The position numbers and the translations under genes were made by a program. The notes under the pieces were generated by a model. It saw nothing but the letters and a program-made list of their open reading frames with translations. It had not been told where the DNA came from and did no database searches. A DNA stretch of 64,000 nucleotides from Hymenobacter psoromatis (lineage in GTDB: Bacteria > Bacteroidota > Bacteroidia > Cytophagales > Hymenobacteraceae), in NCBI GenBank assembly GCA_001596155.1, contig CP014771.1:3906001-3970000 (forward strand), given 5' to 3'. This document shows, one piece after another, positions 24,901 through 34,463 of this stretch (position 1 is its first letter; the number at the start of each line of letters is the position of its first letter).

Positions 24901-25771
24901 CCGCGCTGGCCAATTGAATTATTTGGTTGGCAAAATCGCCCTCACCGTTGTTTGCAGTGGCAAACGACAGGGGTGAGCCGGGGGCCAGGTCGTGGGCAAT
25001 CTGGCACATGGCGCGGCCCTCGTCGGTGGTGCCATCGTCGAGCAGCACCTTTACGCCGGCCGCCGGCAGGTCGCCGGCGGCAATGTCGGCGGCCGCCCCG
25101 TTCAGGGCATTAAACGAGTCGCTGAGCACCCCAATGCGCACGCCCGTGCCGTCGAGGTTTTTGGGGTGCGTCGCGCGGGTGCGCGCCGCTTCCAGCGTCA
25201 CGTCGCCCTGGCTGGTCACTACGCCCGCGTGCGGCCGGGGCTGGTAGCCGGCCACCACCCCCAGCAGCCCCTGCGGGGCCAGCGTTTCCAGGGCGCCCGG
25301 CACCAGTTGGCTTATCGGCAGCAGGCCTTCCACGAAGTGCAGCGCGGGGTAGGAGGCGGTGGGCGCGAAGCCCCGGCTTTGCAGACTGGGCAGCAGCGCG
25401 GCCACGTTTTGGGCCATCACGCGCACCAGCACCGCCGTGCCGCCCTTGCCAAACCGCAGCTGCGGAAAGCTGGTGCCGGGCAACGGGCTGCCGCCCGTGC
25501 GGCTGGTAGTGAGCTGCCCGGCCTGGTACAGGCGCTGCAATTCGCTGCCCACCCGCGAGTGCGGGTTGGTGCGCAAGGCAGCCAGCCGGGGAGCCGGGGC
25601 GCGGTGGGGGGTAGGCAGCGCCCCAGCGCCCCGGCGGGCTAGTCCGGACAAAGCAGGCACTTGCTGCGCCATTGCCGATTGGCCCAGGCCCGCCCAGGCC
25701 GCCAGGCCGCACAGCCCGGCCCGCAGCGTAGAAATAGAAAAGACAGCTGCCACGCGAGAAGAAATCGGCAT
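21977..25771 (-). CDS. Secreted serine peptidase (S8/S53-like) with PKD domains and T9SS sorting domain
   Basis: 1264 residues from the ATG codon at 25769-25771, followed by a signal peptide (CGLAAWAGLGQSAMAQ). Subtilase-type catalytic region: Asp218 in IGVLSDSF, and Ser575 in FFGTSAAAPHAAAV. Where subtilisins have HGTHVAG this protein has DEGRAMCQIAHDLAPG, which suggests Glu in place of the catalytic His, as in S53-like peptidases. Two PKD domains follow (CAGLQVQFADSS and CAGGSVTFASA), then a jelly-roll-like domain. The end is a type A T9SS sorting domain (EAWPNPTPTG ... AARRIVFE), so the protein is exported by the type IX system and surface-attached or released. Longer in-frame start at 25870 is less likely. 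Confidence 0.88.
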   Translation of the reverse strand: MPISSRVAAVFSISTLRAGLCGLAAWAGLGQSAMAQQVPALSGLARRGAGALPTPHRAPAPRLAALRTNPHSRVGSELQRLYQAGQLTTSRTGGSPLPGTSFPQLRFGKGGTAVLVRVMAQNVAALLPSLQSRGFAPTASYPALHFVEGLLPISQLVPGALETLAPQGLLGVVAGYQPRPHAGVVTSQGDVTLEAARTRATHPKNLDGTGVRIGVLSDSFNALNGAAADIAAGDLPAAGVKVLLDDGTTDEGRAMCQIAHDLAPGSPLSFATANNGEGDFANQIIQLASAAGGSCRVIVDDIGYFTEPFFQDGIVAQAVTQVVSQGATYFSAASNDANNSYENTAPAFVNDAQGVGRLNFSTTGTTDVAQRFVVANSQDLTLPLQWSDPFYTTTGVKTDLDMYLIRVRASGVVQKGDTVASSTIDNIKYQYPLEIISFSNDTTQTHSTAFDLVIARRAGTANPSRLKYINELNGLSPTLVGPTEWQTYSGTIVGHQAATAAMAVAAVPYYNPLVPEPYTSLGKPTILFAPNGSALATPEVRQKPNFAAVDGVNTSFFYTGADIENDGFQNFFGTSAAAPHAAAVAALLRQSEPTLTPAQVYARLASTARLIGSTAADPLTGAGLLDAFTAIYGPVAATTPPAVEDMEKGALPRSWTVSSTAAGRVQVITALNPASGTHQLLLDSYPGIPSSALNEVVWYFTGVPGSNAQLTFREHKFAAETDQQMPARFTGSTNSDGVALSVDGGTTWYRVFDLTGPNATTTYQTKSVSLTQLATANGLTLGNDVRLKFQQYGTGAATGTTASSRAGRVFDDLAVTGLSPAPVALYTSTQPTSGCAGLQVQFADSSLFKPTAYAWTFAGGTPATATGPTPPSVVYNAPGHFPVVLSVSNAAGTVTRTDTGYVFIYGRAPLATVTPTLASVCAGGSVTFASAAAYCPGTYSWSFPGGSPATSTAQNPGVVTYAANGNYVATLTVSNSYGSSITSIAVAVGGRAAPLAETFDNTANSQTLPPGWSIVNPDKGVTWTLAENIIGRNGQTSRALRAPFYFDTNVGEHDAVYSPAINLNSISAPTLLFDLAYAKADNTYLDSLTVQIADACTGTILGKPYAKGAVGTLPTAAPNDSTAFIPTSAASWRQERVDLTPYVGRSVVIRFVGRNGNGQFLYLDNVQVGNSLLALTSAAAAVGLEAWPNPTPTGTSLHVQLPAFTGTVSLRLVDNLGRVVWQEQVQQTGASLERTLQLSLATGLYNLLYQPAGGTPAARRIVFE

Positions 25772-25996
25772 GAGGTTGAGATGAATAAAAATCCGGTTAT
25801 CGTGCCCATAATGAGCAGCTTGCGTCCGGGTTTTAGCTAAGATAGCAGTGGCGAAGCTCACCCCGCACATTCAATCGACGGGCTACACGTGTGCCTCGAC
25901 TAAAGGCCGGTGGTGGTCCGACCACCAGCTCAAGCGTAGGCAGTCCGAACCTTTTATTAGTCATCAGGCTTGTGCTGACTAACGTCGCGGCTGCCG

Positions 25997-26004
25997 TAAT
26001 TTTG
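25997..26004 (+). promoter_or_regulatory. Predicted -7 box TAATTTTG for the bacilliredoxin gene
   Basis: Exact TAnnTTTG about 50 nt before the ATG at 26054. A TTG at 25970-25972 is a possible -33 element, with a rather long spacer of 24 nt. Confidence 0.55.
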
Positions 26005-26053
26005 CACGCGTCGGCGCGTTTCGCGCGATTCTATTTTAATTTTTTGTAAAGAG

Positions 26054-26476
26054 ATGGCTGTTTATCCCGAATACATGGTTGCCCCTATCCGCCAGGACCT
26101 GACGGAGGCGGGCTTCGAGCAACTCATGACCCCCGAAGCGGTCGATTTGGCCCTGGCCGCCACCGAAGGCACCGTGCTGGTAGCTGTTAACTCGGTGTGT
26201 GGCTGCGCCGCCGGCAAGGCCCGCCCGGCCCTCAAGCTAGCCCTCGCCAGTTCCGATAAGAAACCCACGAAGCTCGTGACCGTTTTTGCCGGCATGGAAA
26301 CCGATGCCGTAGCCAAAATGCGCGAGCACCTGCTGCCCTACCCCCCTTCATCGCCCTGCATTGGCCTCTTCAAAGATGGTGAGCTGGTGCACATGATTGA
26401 GCGCTATCACATCGAAGGCTCCGACCTCATGCGCATCGTAAACAACCTGCAAGGCGCGTTCGAAGAGTATTGCTAA
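26054..26476 (+). CDS. Bacilliredoxin family protein (BrxA/BrxB, YphP/YqiW)
   Basis: Thiol-disulfide protein of the thioredoxin-like fold; in Bacillus the family removes bacillithiol from proteins. 140 residues, the usual length. Contains the unusual redox motif Cys49-Gly-Cys51 in NSVCGCAAGKARP and the conserved ERYHIEGSDLMRIVNNLQ-like end. The stop codon TAA is also the first base triplet of the palindromic element 26474-27083. Confidence 0.95.
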   Translation: MAVYPEYMVAPIRQDLTEAGFEQLMTPEAVDLALAATEGTVLVAVNSVCGCAAGKARPALKLALASSDKKPTKLVTVFAGMETDAVAKMREHLLPYPPSSPCIGLFKDGELVHMIERYHIEGSDLMRIVNNLQGAFEEYC

Positions 26477-27080
26477 ATCACGGATTACACGGATTTTAGA
26501 CGGATTTCACGGATTTTGTGGACGGCTCCTGACGGTGGTTAGGGGCCGTTTTTGCGTTTAAGCTAGTGGTTAGTATGCATATTTGTTACAACCGATAAAA
26601 ATTACTGTAGCATGCTGCTGGATACGCGATTTAATAAGCTGACGGAAAAAGTGATTGGTTGCGCTATGCGTGTTCATACCGAATTGGGGAGTGGCTTTCC
26701 GGAGCTTATTTATCAGCGAGCACTAGCTGTGGAGTTGAAACAGGAGGAAATTAATTTTCAAGGCGAAGTTCACCTTCCTGTGTTTTACAAGGAAACTTCA
26801 ATTGGCGCGCGCCGCACCGACTTTCTGATTGAGCAGCAACTGCTTGTTGAGCTAAAAGCCACCAGTGAGCTGGTGCCCCTGCACCACGCACAAGTAATCA
26901 ATTACTTAAAAGCTTATCGCTTGGAAGTAGCCCTGCTCATCAATTTTGGAAATACCAGCCTACAGTTCAAACGCTTCGTCCAAAACAGAACACGCTAACC
27001 ACCAGCTTAAACGCAAAAACGGCCCCCAACCGCAGTCAGGAGCCGTCCACAAAATCCGTGAAATCCGTGTAATCCGTGAT

Positions 27081-27083
<3 letters not shown>
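26474..27083. mobile_element. Palindromic element A carrying a GxxExxY gene
   Basis: Inverted arms 26474-26573 and 26995-27083 are almost identical except for an 11-bp insertion in the left arm and a few substitutions. The outer part of each arm holds CGGATT units 9-11 bp apart, ending in TTTTGTGGACG. The inner part forms a terminator-like stem (ACGGCTCC/GGGGCCGT followed by a T run). The outermost triplets are the stop codon of bacilliredoxin (TAA, plus strand) and of recQ (TAA, minus strand), so the element fills the whole gap between two convergent genes. It encloses the gene at 26612-26998, whose stop lies in the right arm. Calling it mobile is an inference from elements B and C. Confidence 0.7.
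26612..26998 (+). CDS. GxxExxY protein (PD-(D/E)XK-like)
   Basis: 128 residues, ATG at 26612. The name-giving motif is GFPELIY, Gly28-x-x-Glu31-x-x-Tyr34. A PD-(D/E)XK-type core is visible as Asp70 in RRTDFLIE and Glu80-x-Lys82 in LVELKA, followed by HHAQVINYLKAY and LLINFG. Family function is not established; the fold suggests a nuclease or a nuclease-derived binding protein. The gene is clearly AT-richer than its neighbours, a sign of transfer. It is enclosed by the inverted arms of element A, as its paralogue at 37185 is by element B. Confidence 0.92.
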   Translation: MLLDTRFNKLTEKVIGCAMRVHTELGSGFPELIYQRALAVELKQEEINFQGEVHLPVFYKETSIGARRTDFLIEQQLLVELKATSELVPLHHAQVINYLKAYRLEVALLINFGNTSLQFKRFVQNRTR

Positions 27084-29291
<2,208 letters not shown>

Positions 29292-29470
29292 AAACGAAAT
29301 AGAGTAAGGCGCAACAGGTGTGTTGGTTATAAACGAAGATAAGCAGGAACCCCTTTTTTTGAAGAAAAAACGTCATTTACACGCAACATTTTAGTAAAGT
29401 TCCCGGCGGGCGCCTGCCCGTACTTTAGAGTAGCCTGAACAGGTAGCGGGCCGGGGCCGGCCGGCCCGCG

Positions 29471-29478
29471 TATTTTTG
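29471..29478 (+). promoter_or_regulatory. Predicted -7 box TATTTTTG abutting the kdsD start
   Basis: Exact TAnnTTTG ending 3 nt before the GTG at 29482. It implies a leaderless transcript. Confidence 0.55.
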
Positions 29479-29481
29479 GGC

Positions 29482-30489
29482 GTGCAACCTCCTTCCCTTC
29501 CTCCCGCCCCCCCGGTGCCCGTCGATGTGCTGGCCGTGGCCCGCCAAGTGCTGCTCACTGAGGCCGACGCCCTGCGCGATGTGGCGCAGGCCGTGGGTGC
29601 TACCCCCGACTTTGCCGCCTGCGTGGCCGCGCTGCTGGCGCTGCGGGGCCGCATCGTGGTGACGGGCGTGGGGAAAAGCGCGCACATTGCGGCCAAGCTC
29701 GTGGCCACGCTCAACGGCACGGGCAGCCCGGCCCTGTTCATGCATGCCGCCGATGCTATTCACGGTGACCTGGGTATGATTCAGGCCGGTGATTTCGTCA
29801 TTGCCATCAGCAAGAGCGGCGACACGCCCGAAATCAAAGTGCTGGTGCCGTTGCTGCGCCGCAAGGGGGTAGGGCTGGCCGCGCTCGTCGCCAACGCTGA
29901 CTCGTACCTGGCCCGGCAAGCCGACTACGTGCTGCACACGCCCGTGCGCCGCGAGGCCTGCCCCCACGACCTGGCCCCCACCACCAGCACCACCGCCGCG
30001 CTGGCCCTGGGCGATGCCCTGGCCGTGTGCCTGCTCGAAAGCCGCCAGTTCACGGCCCAGGATTTTGCCCGCCTGCACCCCGGCGGCACGCTCGGCAAGC
30101 GCCTCTACCTAACCGTGGGCGACCTCAGCCGCCAAAATCAGCGCCCGCAAGTGGCCCTGGCCGCGCCCCTGCGCGAGGTGCTGCTGGAAATATCGGGCAA
30201 GCGCCTCGGGGCCACCGCCGTGCTCGACGAGGCGGGCCAGCTGGCCGGCATCATCACCGACGGCGACCTGCGCCGCATGCTGGGCCGCGGCCACCTCGCC
30301 GACCTGGAGCAGCTCACCGCCCGCGATATTCTCACGCCCCAGCCGGCTACCATCGACATCACCGAGTTTGCCGCCGAGGCCCTTGCCCGCATGCAGGCCC
30401 GCAACATCACGCAGCTGGTGGTGCTGGAAGCCGGCCAGTTCGCGGGCTTCATTCACCTGCACGACCTGCTGCGCGAGGGCTTGGTGTAG
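29482..30489 (+). CDS. kdsD: Arabinose-5-phosphate isomerase (KpsF/GutQ family)
   Basis: Converts ribulose 5-phosphate to arabinose 5-phosphate, the first step to Kdo in lipopolysaccharide. About 335 residues. SIS domain with the signatures RGRIVVTGVGKSAHIA and FVIAISKSGDTPEI, then HPGGTLGKRL and two CBS domains in the C-terminal third (DGDLRRMLGRG; ITQLVVLEAGQ). I chose the GTG at 29482 because the -7 box at 29471-29478 overlaps the alternative TTG at 29476. The last 41 bp overlap the 3' end of the convergent glycosyltransferase gene. Confidence 0.92.
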   Translation: MQPPSLPPAPPVPVDVLAVARQVLLTEADALRDVAQAVGATPDFAACVAALLALRGRIVVTGVGKSAHIAAKLVATLNGTGSPALFMHAADAIHGDLGMIQAGDFVIAISKSGDTPEIKVLVPLLRRKGVGLAALVANADSYLARQADYVLHTPVRREACPHDLAPTTSTTAALALGDALAVCLLESRQFTAQDFARLHPGGTLGKRLYLTVGDLSRQNQRPQVALAAPLREVLLEISGKRLGATAVLDEAGQLAGIITDGDLRRMLGRGHLADLEQLTARDILTPQPATIDITEFAAEALARMQARNITQLVVLEAGQFAGFIHLHDLLREGLV

Positions 30490-32152
30490 GTGCCGGCCGC
30501 AGGCAGAAAACGTCCAGCATGCGCAGCTGCCCGGCTTGCACCGAGTGGCAGGGGGTAGGGCCGGGCGCGGCGCGCTGATACGTGTAGGGGTAGGGATAGA
30601 GCGCGTAGTCAGCTGCGGCCAGCGTGGGCACCAGCACCAGGCGCGCCCGCGCGGCCGGCGGCAAAATGAATCGGTTGAGGTTCAGAGACTCTTCTATTTT
30701 ACCCAGCTGATATATCCGTACCTGAGGCCGGGGGTCGTGTTGCAGCACCCATTCCAGGCCGCTGCGGGTGCTCATAAACCAGTAATCCGTATCGTAGTAG
30801 CGCTCAGGATTAGCGGGGGCTAAGGCATTGAAGTACAGATTTTCAAACGGGTGCAGGCGCGCCATGCTGCCGGCCGTCGCTGCCAGCGAAACCGCTGTCA
30901 GCGCGCCCACGGCGGGCCGCCAGCCGCGGCGCAACAGGGGCCACGCAGGCCGCCAGAACCAGGCCGCTACCAGGCCGCGCAGCGCCACTAGCAACAGCGG
31001 TGGATAGGTAAAATAGAGTTGCCGCCAGCCATTGTACAGCACCGAATGCAGGGCAATTACCGCTACCAGCGGCGCGAGGCCCACGCCCAAAAAAAACAGG
31101 TCCTGCCACTCAGTGGCGCTGCTGAACAGCTGCCAGCGGCGGCGCGCTGCCCGGCCCAGAATAGCCCCGAAACCAATCCCGAAAAGCCCCAGATAAAGTG
31201 GGGGGGTAGTAAGTCCCATCCACACGGGCGCGTAGTGCCAGGGCAGGCTACGGCCGGTTAGCACCTGCCCCTGGTAAAGCACCACGCCAGACCAGCGGAA
31301 GTGGCTCATATTCTGAAAGGCTAACAGAAAATTGGCCAGCGGCGCTTCCCAAAGAAATGGCCAGCAAGCCACTACCAGCCCCGCCAGCAGCCCCGCATAT
31401 AGCCACACTGCCGCGAGCGGCGCGGTGCCTTGCCCCCGGTAGGCCCCCCGCCAGGCGCGCAGGCCCACAAAAGCCAGGGTGGCCGCCGGCAGCAACACGC
31501 CCATAATCCGCACGTCGATGGCCAGGGCGCAAGCCAGCGCGTGCCAGGCTGCCGCCCGTGCCGTAGGCCGCCCGATAAAGGCAACGGCCGTGCTCATGGC
31601 CAGCACAAACGCAGCCATAAAAACGGCGTCCTTGTCATTATAAAAATAATCGGCAAACAGCCTTGGGCTCAGCACCAGCAGCAGCGTGCTCAGCAAGCCC
31701 AGGCGCCAGCTGCCAAAGCGCTGCCGGATAAGGTGATAAAAGCCAATAAACGCCGCGAAGCAAACCAGAAAGTTGCAGCCGTGCCGAAATAAGTACACCT
31801 GCCGCTCGTCGCGCAAGCGCAGCGCCTGCTCGGCCGCCGCCACGGGCAGCTCAAACGCCATTCCGTAATCACGGTCGCGGGTGTCTTTGAGCTGGCGGCC
31901 CGCTCCTTTCTGGGCAATTACCGCCGCCGCGCCGGGTGGCAGTAGCCGCTGCTGCACGGGGGTAGGCAGCTGCTGGAAAACGTAGAGCAGTGATATTTGG
32001 CCCAGAATGCGCTGCGTGCCCTCATCGAAGGAAACCCCGTAGTCGCGCACCAGCCCCAGGCCGCCCGCCAGCAAAAGCCCAAAAAAGCCCAGCACAATCG
32101 CGCGGCGATAGCGGTCGGGCAACACCGCGTGCAGAAGAGTAGCGCTAAACAA
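30449..32152 (-). CDS. Multispanning membrane glycosyltransferase (GT39/ArnT-like, GT-C fold)
   Basis: 567 residues with many hydrophobic segments; TTG start at 32152, as no upstream ATG exists in frame. After the first membrane helix the loop DYGVSFDEGTQR carries the acidic pair typical of GT-C glycosyltransferases that use lipid-linked sugars. The later FADYFYNDKDAVFMAAF segment fits the same class. Likely adds sugar to an envelope lipid or protein; the acceptor cannot be read from sequence. Neighbours are sugar-phosphate and nucleotide-sugar enzymes. Its end overlaps kdsD convergently by 41 bp. Confidence 0.72.
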   Translation of the reverse strand: MFSATLLHAVLPDRYRRAIVLGFFGLLLAGGLGLVRDYGVSFDEGTQRILGQISLLYVFQQLPTPVQQRLLPPGAAAVIAQKGAGRQLKDTRDRDYGMAFELPVAAAEQALRLRDERQVYLFRHGCNFLVCFAAFIGFYHLIRQRFGSWRLGLLSTLLLVLSPRLFADYFYNDKDAVFMAAFVLAMSTAVAFIGRPTARAAAWHALACALAIDVRIMGVLLPAATLAFVGLRAWRGAYRGQGTAPLAAVWLYAGLLAGLVVACWPFLWEAPLANFLLAFQNMSHFRWSGVVLYQGQVLTGRSLPWHYAPVWMGLTTPPLYLGLFGIGFGAILGRAARRRWQLFSSATEWQDLFFLGVGLAPLVAVIALHSVLYNGWRQLYFTYPPLLLVALRGLVAAWFWRPAWPLLRRGWRPAVGALTAVSLAATAGSMARLHPFENLYFNALAPANPERYYDTDYWFMSTRSGLEWVLQHDPRPQVRIYQLGKIEESLNLNRFILPPAARARLVLVPTLAAADYALYPYPYTYQRAAPGPTPCHSVQAGQLRMLDVFCLRPAPTPSPRAAGRAGE

Positions 32153-32258
32153 GGCAACGGGCGCGTTTTCCGGCGCAAAAAATAATGGGCAGTCAGGCTG
32201 GATGAGGCCGCAAGTTAGAAGCTCCCTACCCCCCTGCCGGCCCGTGAGTAGCTCCGTG

Positions 32259-32266
32259 TACCTTTG
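32259..32266 (+). promoter_or_regulatory. Predicted -7 box TACCTTTG upstream of the GT2 gene
   Basis: Exact TAnnTTTG; the leader to the start at 32382 would be about 110 nt. Confidence 0.5.
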
Positions 32267-32381
32267 TCGAGCCGACGCGCTACGTTAGCCTGGACTATTG
32301 ATTCCCTTTGGAGTAGTTCAGCAAAACACGCTGCCGTAGGGCTGCCACATACGTTTTTGCCGGGTTGTTTCCTTTATTGCT

Positions 32382-33161
32382 TTGCAGAATACTTTCATTT
32401 CGCTCGTTATTCCGGCCTACAACGAAGCTTCCCGGCTGGGCCAATCGCTCGAAAAGGTACTAGCTTACCTTGATGCGCAGCCCTATCCCAGCGAAGTGGT
32501 GGTGGTGGACGATGGCTCGACCGACGCGACCGCGCAAGTAGCTGCCCAGGCCTTTGCGGCCAGTGCCAGCCGGGTCAGGACCCGCGTGCTCAGCTACCAG
32601 CCCAACCGGGGCAAAGGCTACGCGGTGCGCCAGGGCTTGCTTGCTGCCCAGGGGGCCATAGCTGTATTTTCAGACGCCGACCTGTCAACGCCCATCGACG
32701 AGCTGCCCCTGCTGCTGGCGCCTATTCTGGAAGGAAGCTGCGACGTGGTATTTGGCTCGCGGGCGCTCAACAATGACCTCGTGGGCCGGCACCAGCCCTG
32801 GCTGCGCGAGCAGAGCGGGCGGTTTTTCAACCGAGTGGTGCGCCTGGCCACCGGCATGCCCTACGCCGACACGCAGTGCGGCTTCAAGGCCTTCCGCCTC
32901 AGTGTGTGCCGCCCCATCGTGGAAGGGGCCGTGCTCGACCGGTTTGGATTCGATGTGGAGCTGCTTTTTCTGGCGTATCAGGCCGGGCTGCGGCTGCGCG
33001 AGCAGCCCGTGCGCTGGAACGATGTGGCGGGCAGCAAAGTGAGCTTTCTGGGTGGGCTGCACGGTTTTCGGGAGCTGTGGCTGCTGCGCCAGTATAGCCG
33101 CCAGGGTCGCTACGCCGCTGCCCTGGCGCGCGCGACGCGCCCGGCCGCGCCAGCCGACTGA
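32382..33161 (+). CDS. Family 2 glycosyltransferase, dolichyl-phosphate glucosyltransferase-like
   Basis: 259 residues, TTG start at 32382 (TTG CAG AAT ACT). GT-A fold: ISLVIPAYNEASRL at the N-terminus, nucleotide-binding VVVVDDGSTDAT, the DXD-type metal site in VFSDADLSTPI, and FDVELLFLAYQAG near the acceptor site. ALG5/polyprenyl-phosphate glycosyltransferase type, so it probably charges a polyprenyl phosphate with a sugar that a GT-C enzyme such as the one encoded just upstream (opposite strand) could use. This link is an inference. Confidence 0.85.
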   Translation: MQNTFISLVIPAYNEASRLGQSLEKVLAYLDAQPYPSEVVVVDDGSTDATAQVAAQAFAASASRVRTRVLSYQPNRGKGYAVRQGLLAAQGAIAVFSDADLSTPIDELPLLLAPILEGSCDVVFGSRALNNDLVGRHQPWLREQSGRFFNRVVRLATGMPYADTQCGFKAFRLSVCRPIVEGAVLDRFGFDVELLFLAYQAGLRLREQPVRWNDVAGSKVSFLGGLHGFRELWLLRQYSRQGRYAAALARATRPAAPAD

Positions 33162-33229
33162 GGCTGCCCAGTGGGCCAGGCAGCAACCCTAAGGCCGCGG
33201 CCGTGCCACCTCGCGGCTACGCCCGCCCC

Positions 33230-33237
33230 TATCTTCG
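33230..33237 (+). promoter_or_regulatory. Near-consensus -7 box TATCTTCG for manC
   Basis: One mismatch to TAnnTTTG, 23 nt before the ATG at 33261. Supports that start over the upstream in-frame one at 33171. Confidence 0.4.
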
Positions 33238-33260
33238 TGCCGCATCTAACCGAGCTTCGC

Positions 33261-34352
33261 ATGAACCAAACATATCTTGTCGTGATGGCGGGCGGCATCG
33301 GCAGCCGCTTCTGGCCGTTCAGCCGCACCAAACATCCCAAGCAATTTCACGATGTGCTGGGGGTAGGCCGCTCGATGCTCCAGCTCACGGTTGACCGCTT
33401 TCGCGATATTTGCCCGCCCGAAAACGTGTACGTCGTCACCAACCGCGACTACGTAGGCCTCGTGCAGCAGCACCTGCCCGACCTAGCACCCCACCAGATT
33501 TTGGGTGAGCCCATTGGGCGCAACACGGCCCCGTGCATTGCCTACGCCAGCTACTGCATCGCGCAGCGCGACCCGCGGGCCACCATCATCGTGACGCCCG
33601 CCGACCACGCGGTGCTGCGCGAGGAGGAGTTTCGGCGCTTAATCAGGGAAGCCGTGGTGGCCGCCCGCCAGTACGACGTGCTCGTGACGCTGGGCATCCA
33701 GCCCTCGCGCCCCGACACCGGCTACGGCTACATTCAGTACCTGGATGACCCGGCCAACCGCCTGGATGGCACCGACTTGTGCAAAGTCAAAACCTTCACC
33801 GAGAAGCCCAACGCCGAGCTGGCGCGCATGTTCCTGGACAGCGGCGACTTTTTGTGGAATGCCGGCTTGTTTATCTGGCGGGCCGATGTGATTATCAGCG
33901 CTTTCCACGAGTCGCTGAGCGATGTTGCCGAGGTATTTGATGAGGGCGCCAGCCGCCTGGGCACGCCGCAAGAGCAGGCGTTTATCGATGAGGCCTACTC
34001 GCGCTGCCCCAACATCAGCATCGACTTCGGCATTATGGAGAAGGCCGGCAACGTGTACGTGCTGCCCGCCGACATTGGCTGGAGCGACCTCGGCACCTGG
34101 GATTCGCTGCACCGCGTGAGCAACCGCCGCGACGACCACGACAACGTGGTGGATGGCGACGCCATCCTCTACGACACCCGCGAGTGCATCATCAAAACGC
34201 CTCACGAGCGCCTCGTGGTGGTGCAGGGCCTCGAAGGCTACATCGTGGCCGAATACGATAACGTGCTGCTCATCTGCCAGCGCAGCGAAGAGCAGCGCGT
34301 CAAGGATTTTGTGGCCGATGTGAAGGCCAAAAAGGGCGCGGGGTACAATTAA
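33261..34352 (+). CDS. manC: Mannose-1-phosphate guanylyltransferase
   Basis: Makes GDP-mannose from mannose 1-phosphate and GTP for glycan synthesis. 363 residues from the ATG at 33261. The pyrophosphorylase signature VVMAGGIGSRFWPFSRTKHP opens the protein; FTEKP (sugar binding) and the FLWNAGLFIWRAD segment follow. Short form: no C-terminal phosphomannose isomerase domain. The in-frame extension to 33171 reads as non-coding sequence. Confidence 0.94.
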   Translation: MNQTYLVVMAGGIGSRFWPFSRTKHPKQFHDVLGVGRSMLQLTVDRFRDICPPENVYVVTNRDYVGLVQQHLPDLAPHQILGEPIGRNTAPCIAYASYCIAQRDPRATIIVTPADHAVLREEEFRRLIREAVVAARQYDVLVTLGIQPSRPDTGYGYIQYLDDPANRLDGTDLCKVKTFTEKPNAELARMFLDSGDFLWNAGLFIWRADVIISAFHESLSDVAEVFDEGASRLGTPQEQAFIDEAYSRCPNISIDFGIMEKAGNVYVLPADIGWSDLGTWDSLHRVSNRRDDHDNVVDGDAILYDTRECIIKTPHERLVVVQGLEGYIVAEYDNVLLICQRSEEQRVKDFVADVKAKKGAGYN

Positions 34353-34355
34353 AAC

Positions 34356-34463
34356 AGGAAAATCTATCATTGCGAGCAAAGCGAAGCAATCGCATCAGAA
34401 CGAGTCGTTTGAATATCGTTCTGGTGCGATTGCTTCGCTTTGTTCGCAATGATAGATTTTCCT
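34356..34463. repeat. 48-bp inverted repeat containing GCGAAGCAATCGCA, overlapping the rlmB stop
   Basis: Arms 34356-34403 and 34416-34463 with two mismatches, loop 12 bp. It fills the gap between the convergent genes manC and rlmB and reaches into the rlmB stop codon (34462-34464). The inner sequence ATTGCGAGCAAAGCGAAGCA resembles a repeat common in several phyla. Confidence 0.9.

Noticed and set aside
30449..30489. Overlap of kdsD and the membrane glycosyltransferase as a frame error
   Set aside because: Both frames keep sensible ends; a short convergent overlap is ordinary.
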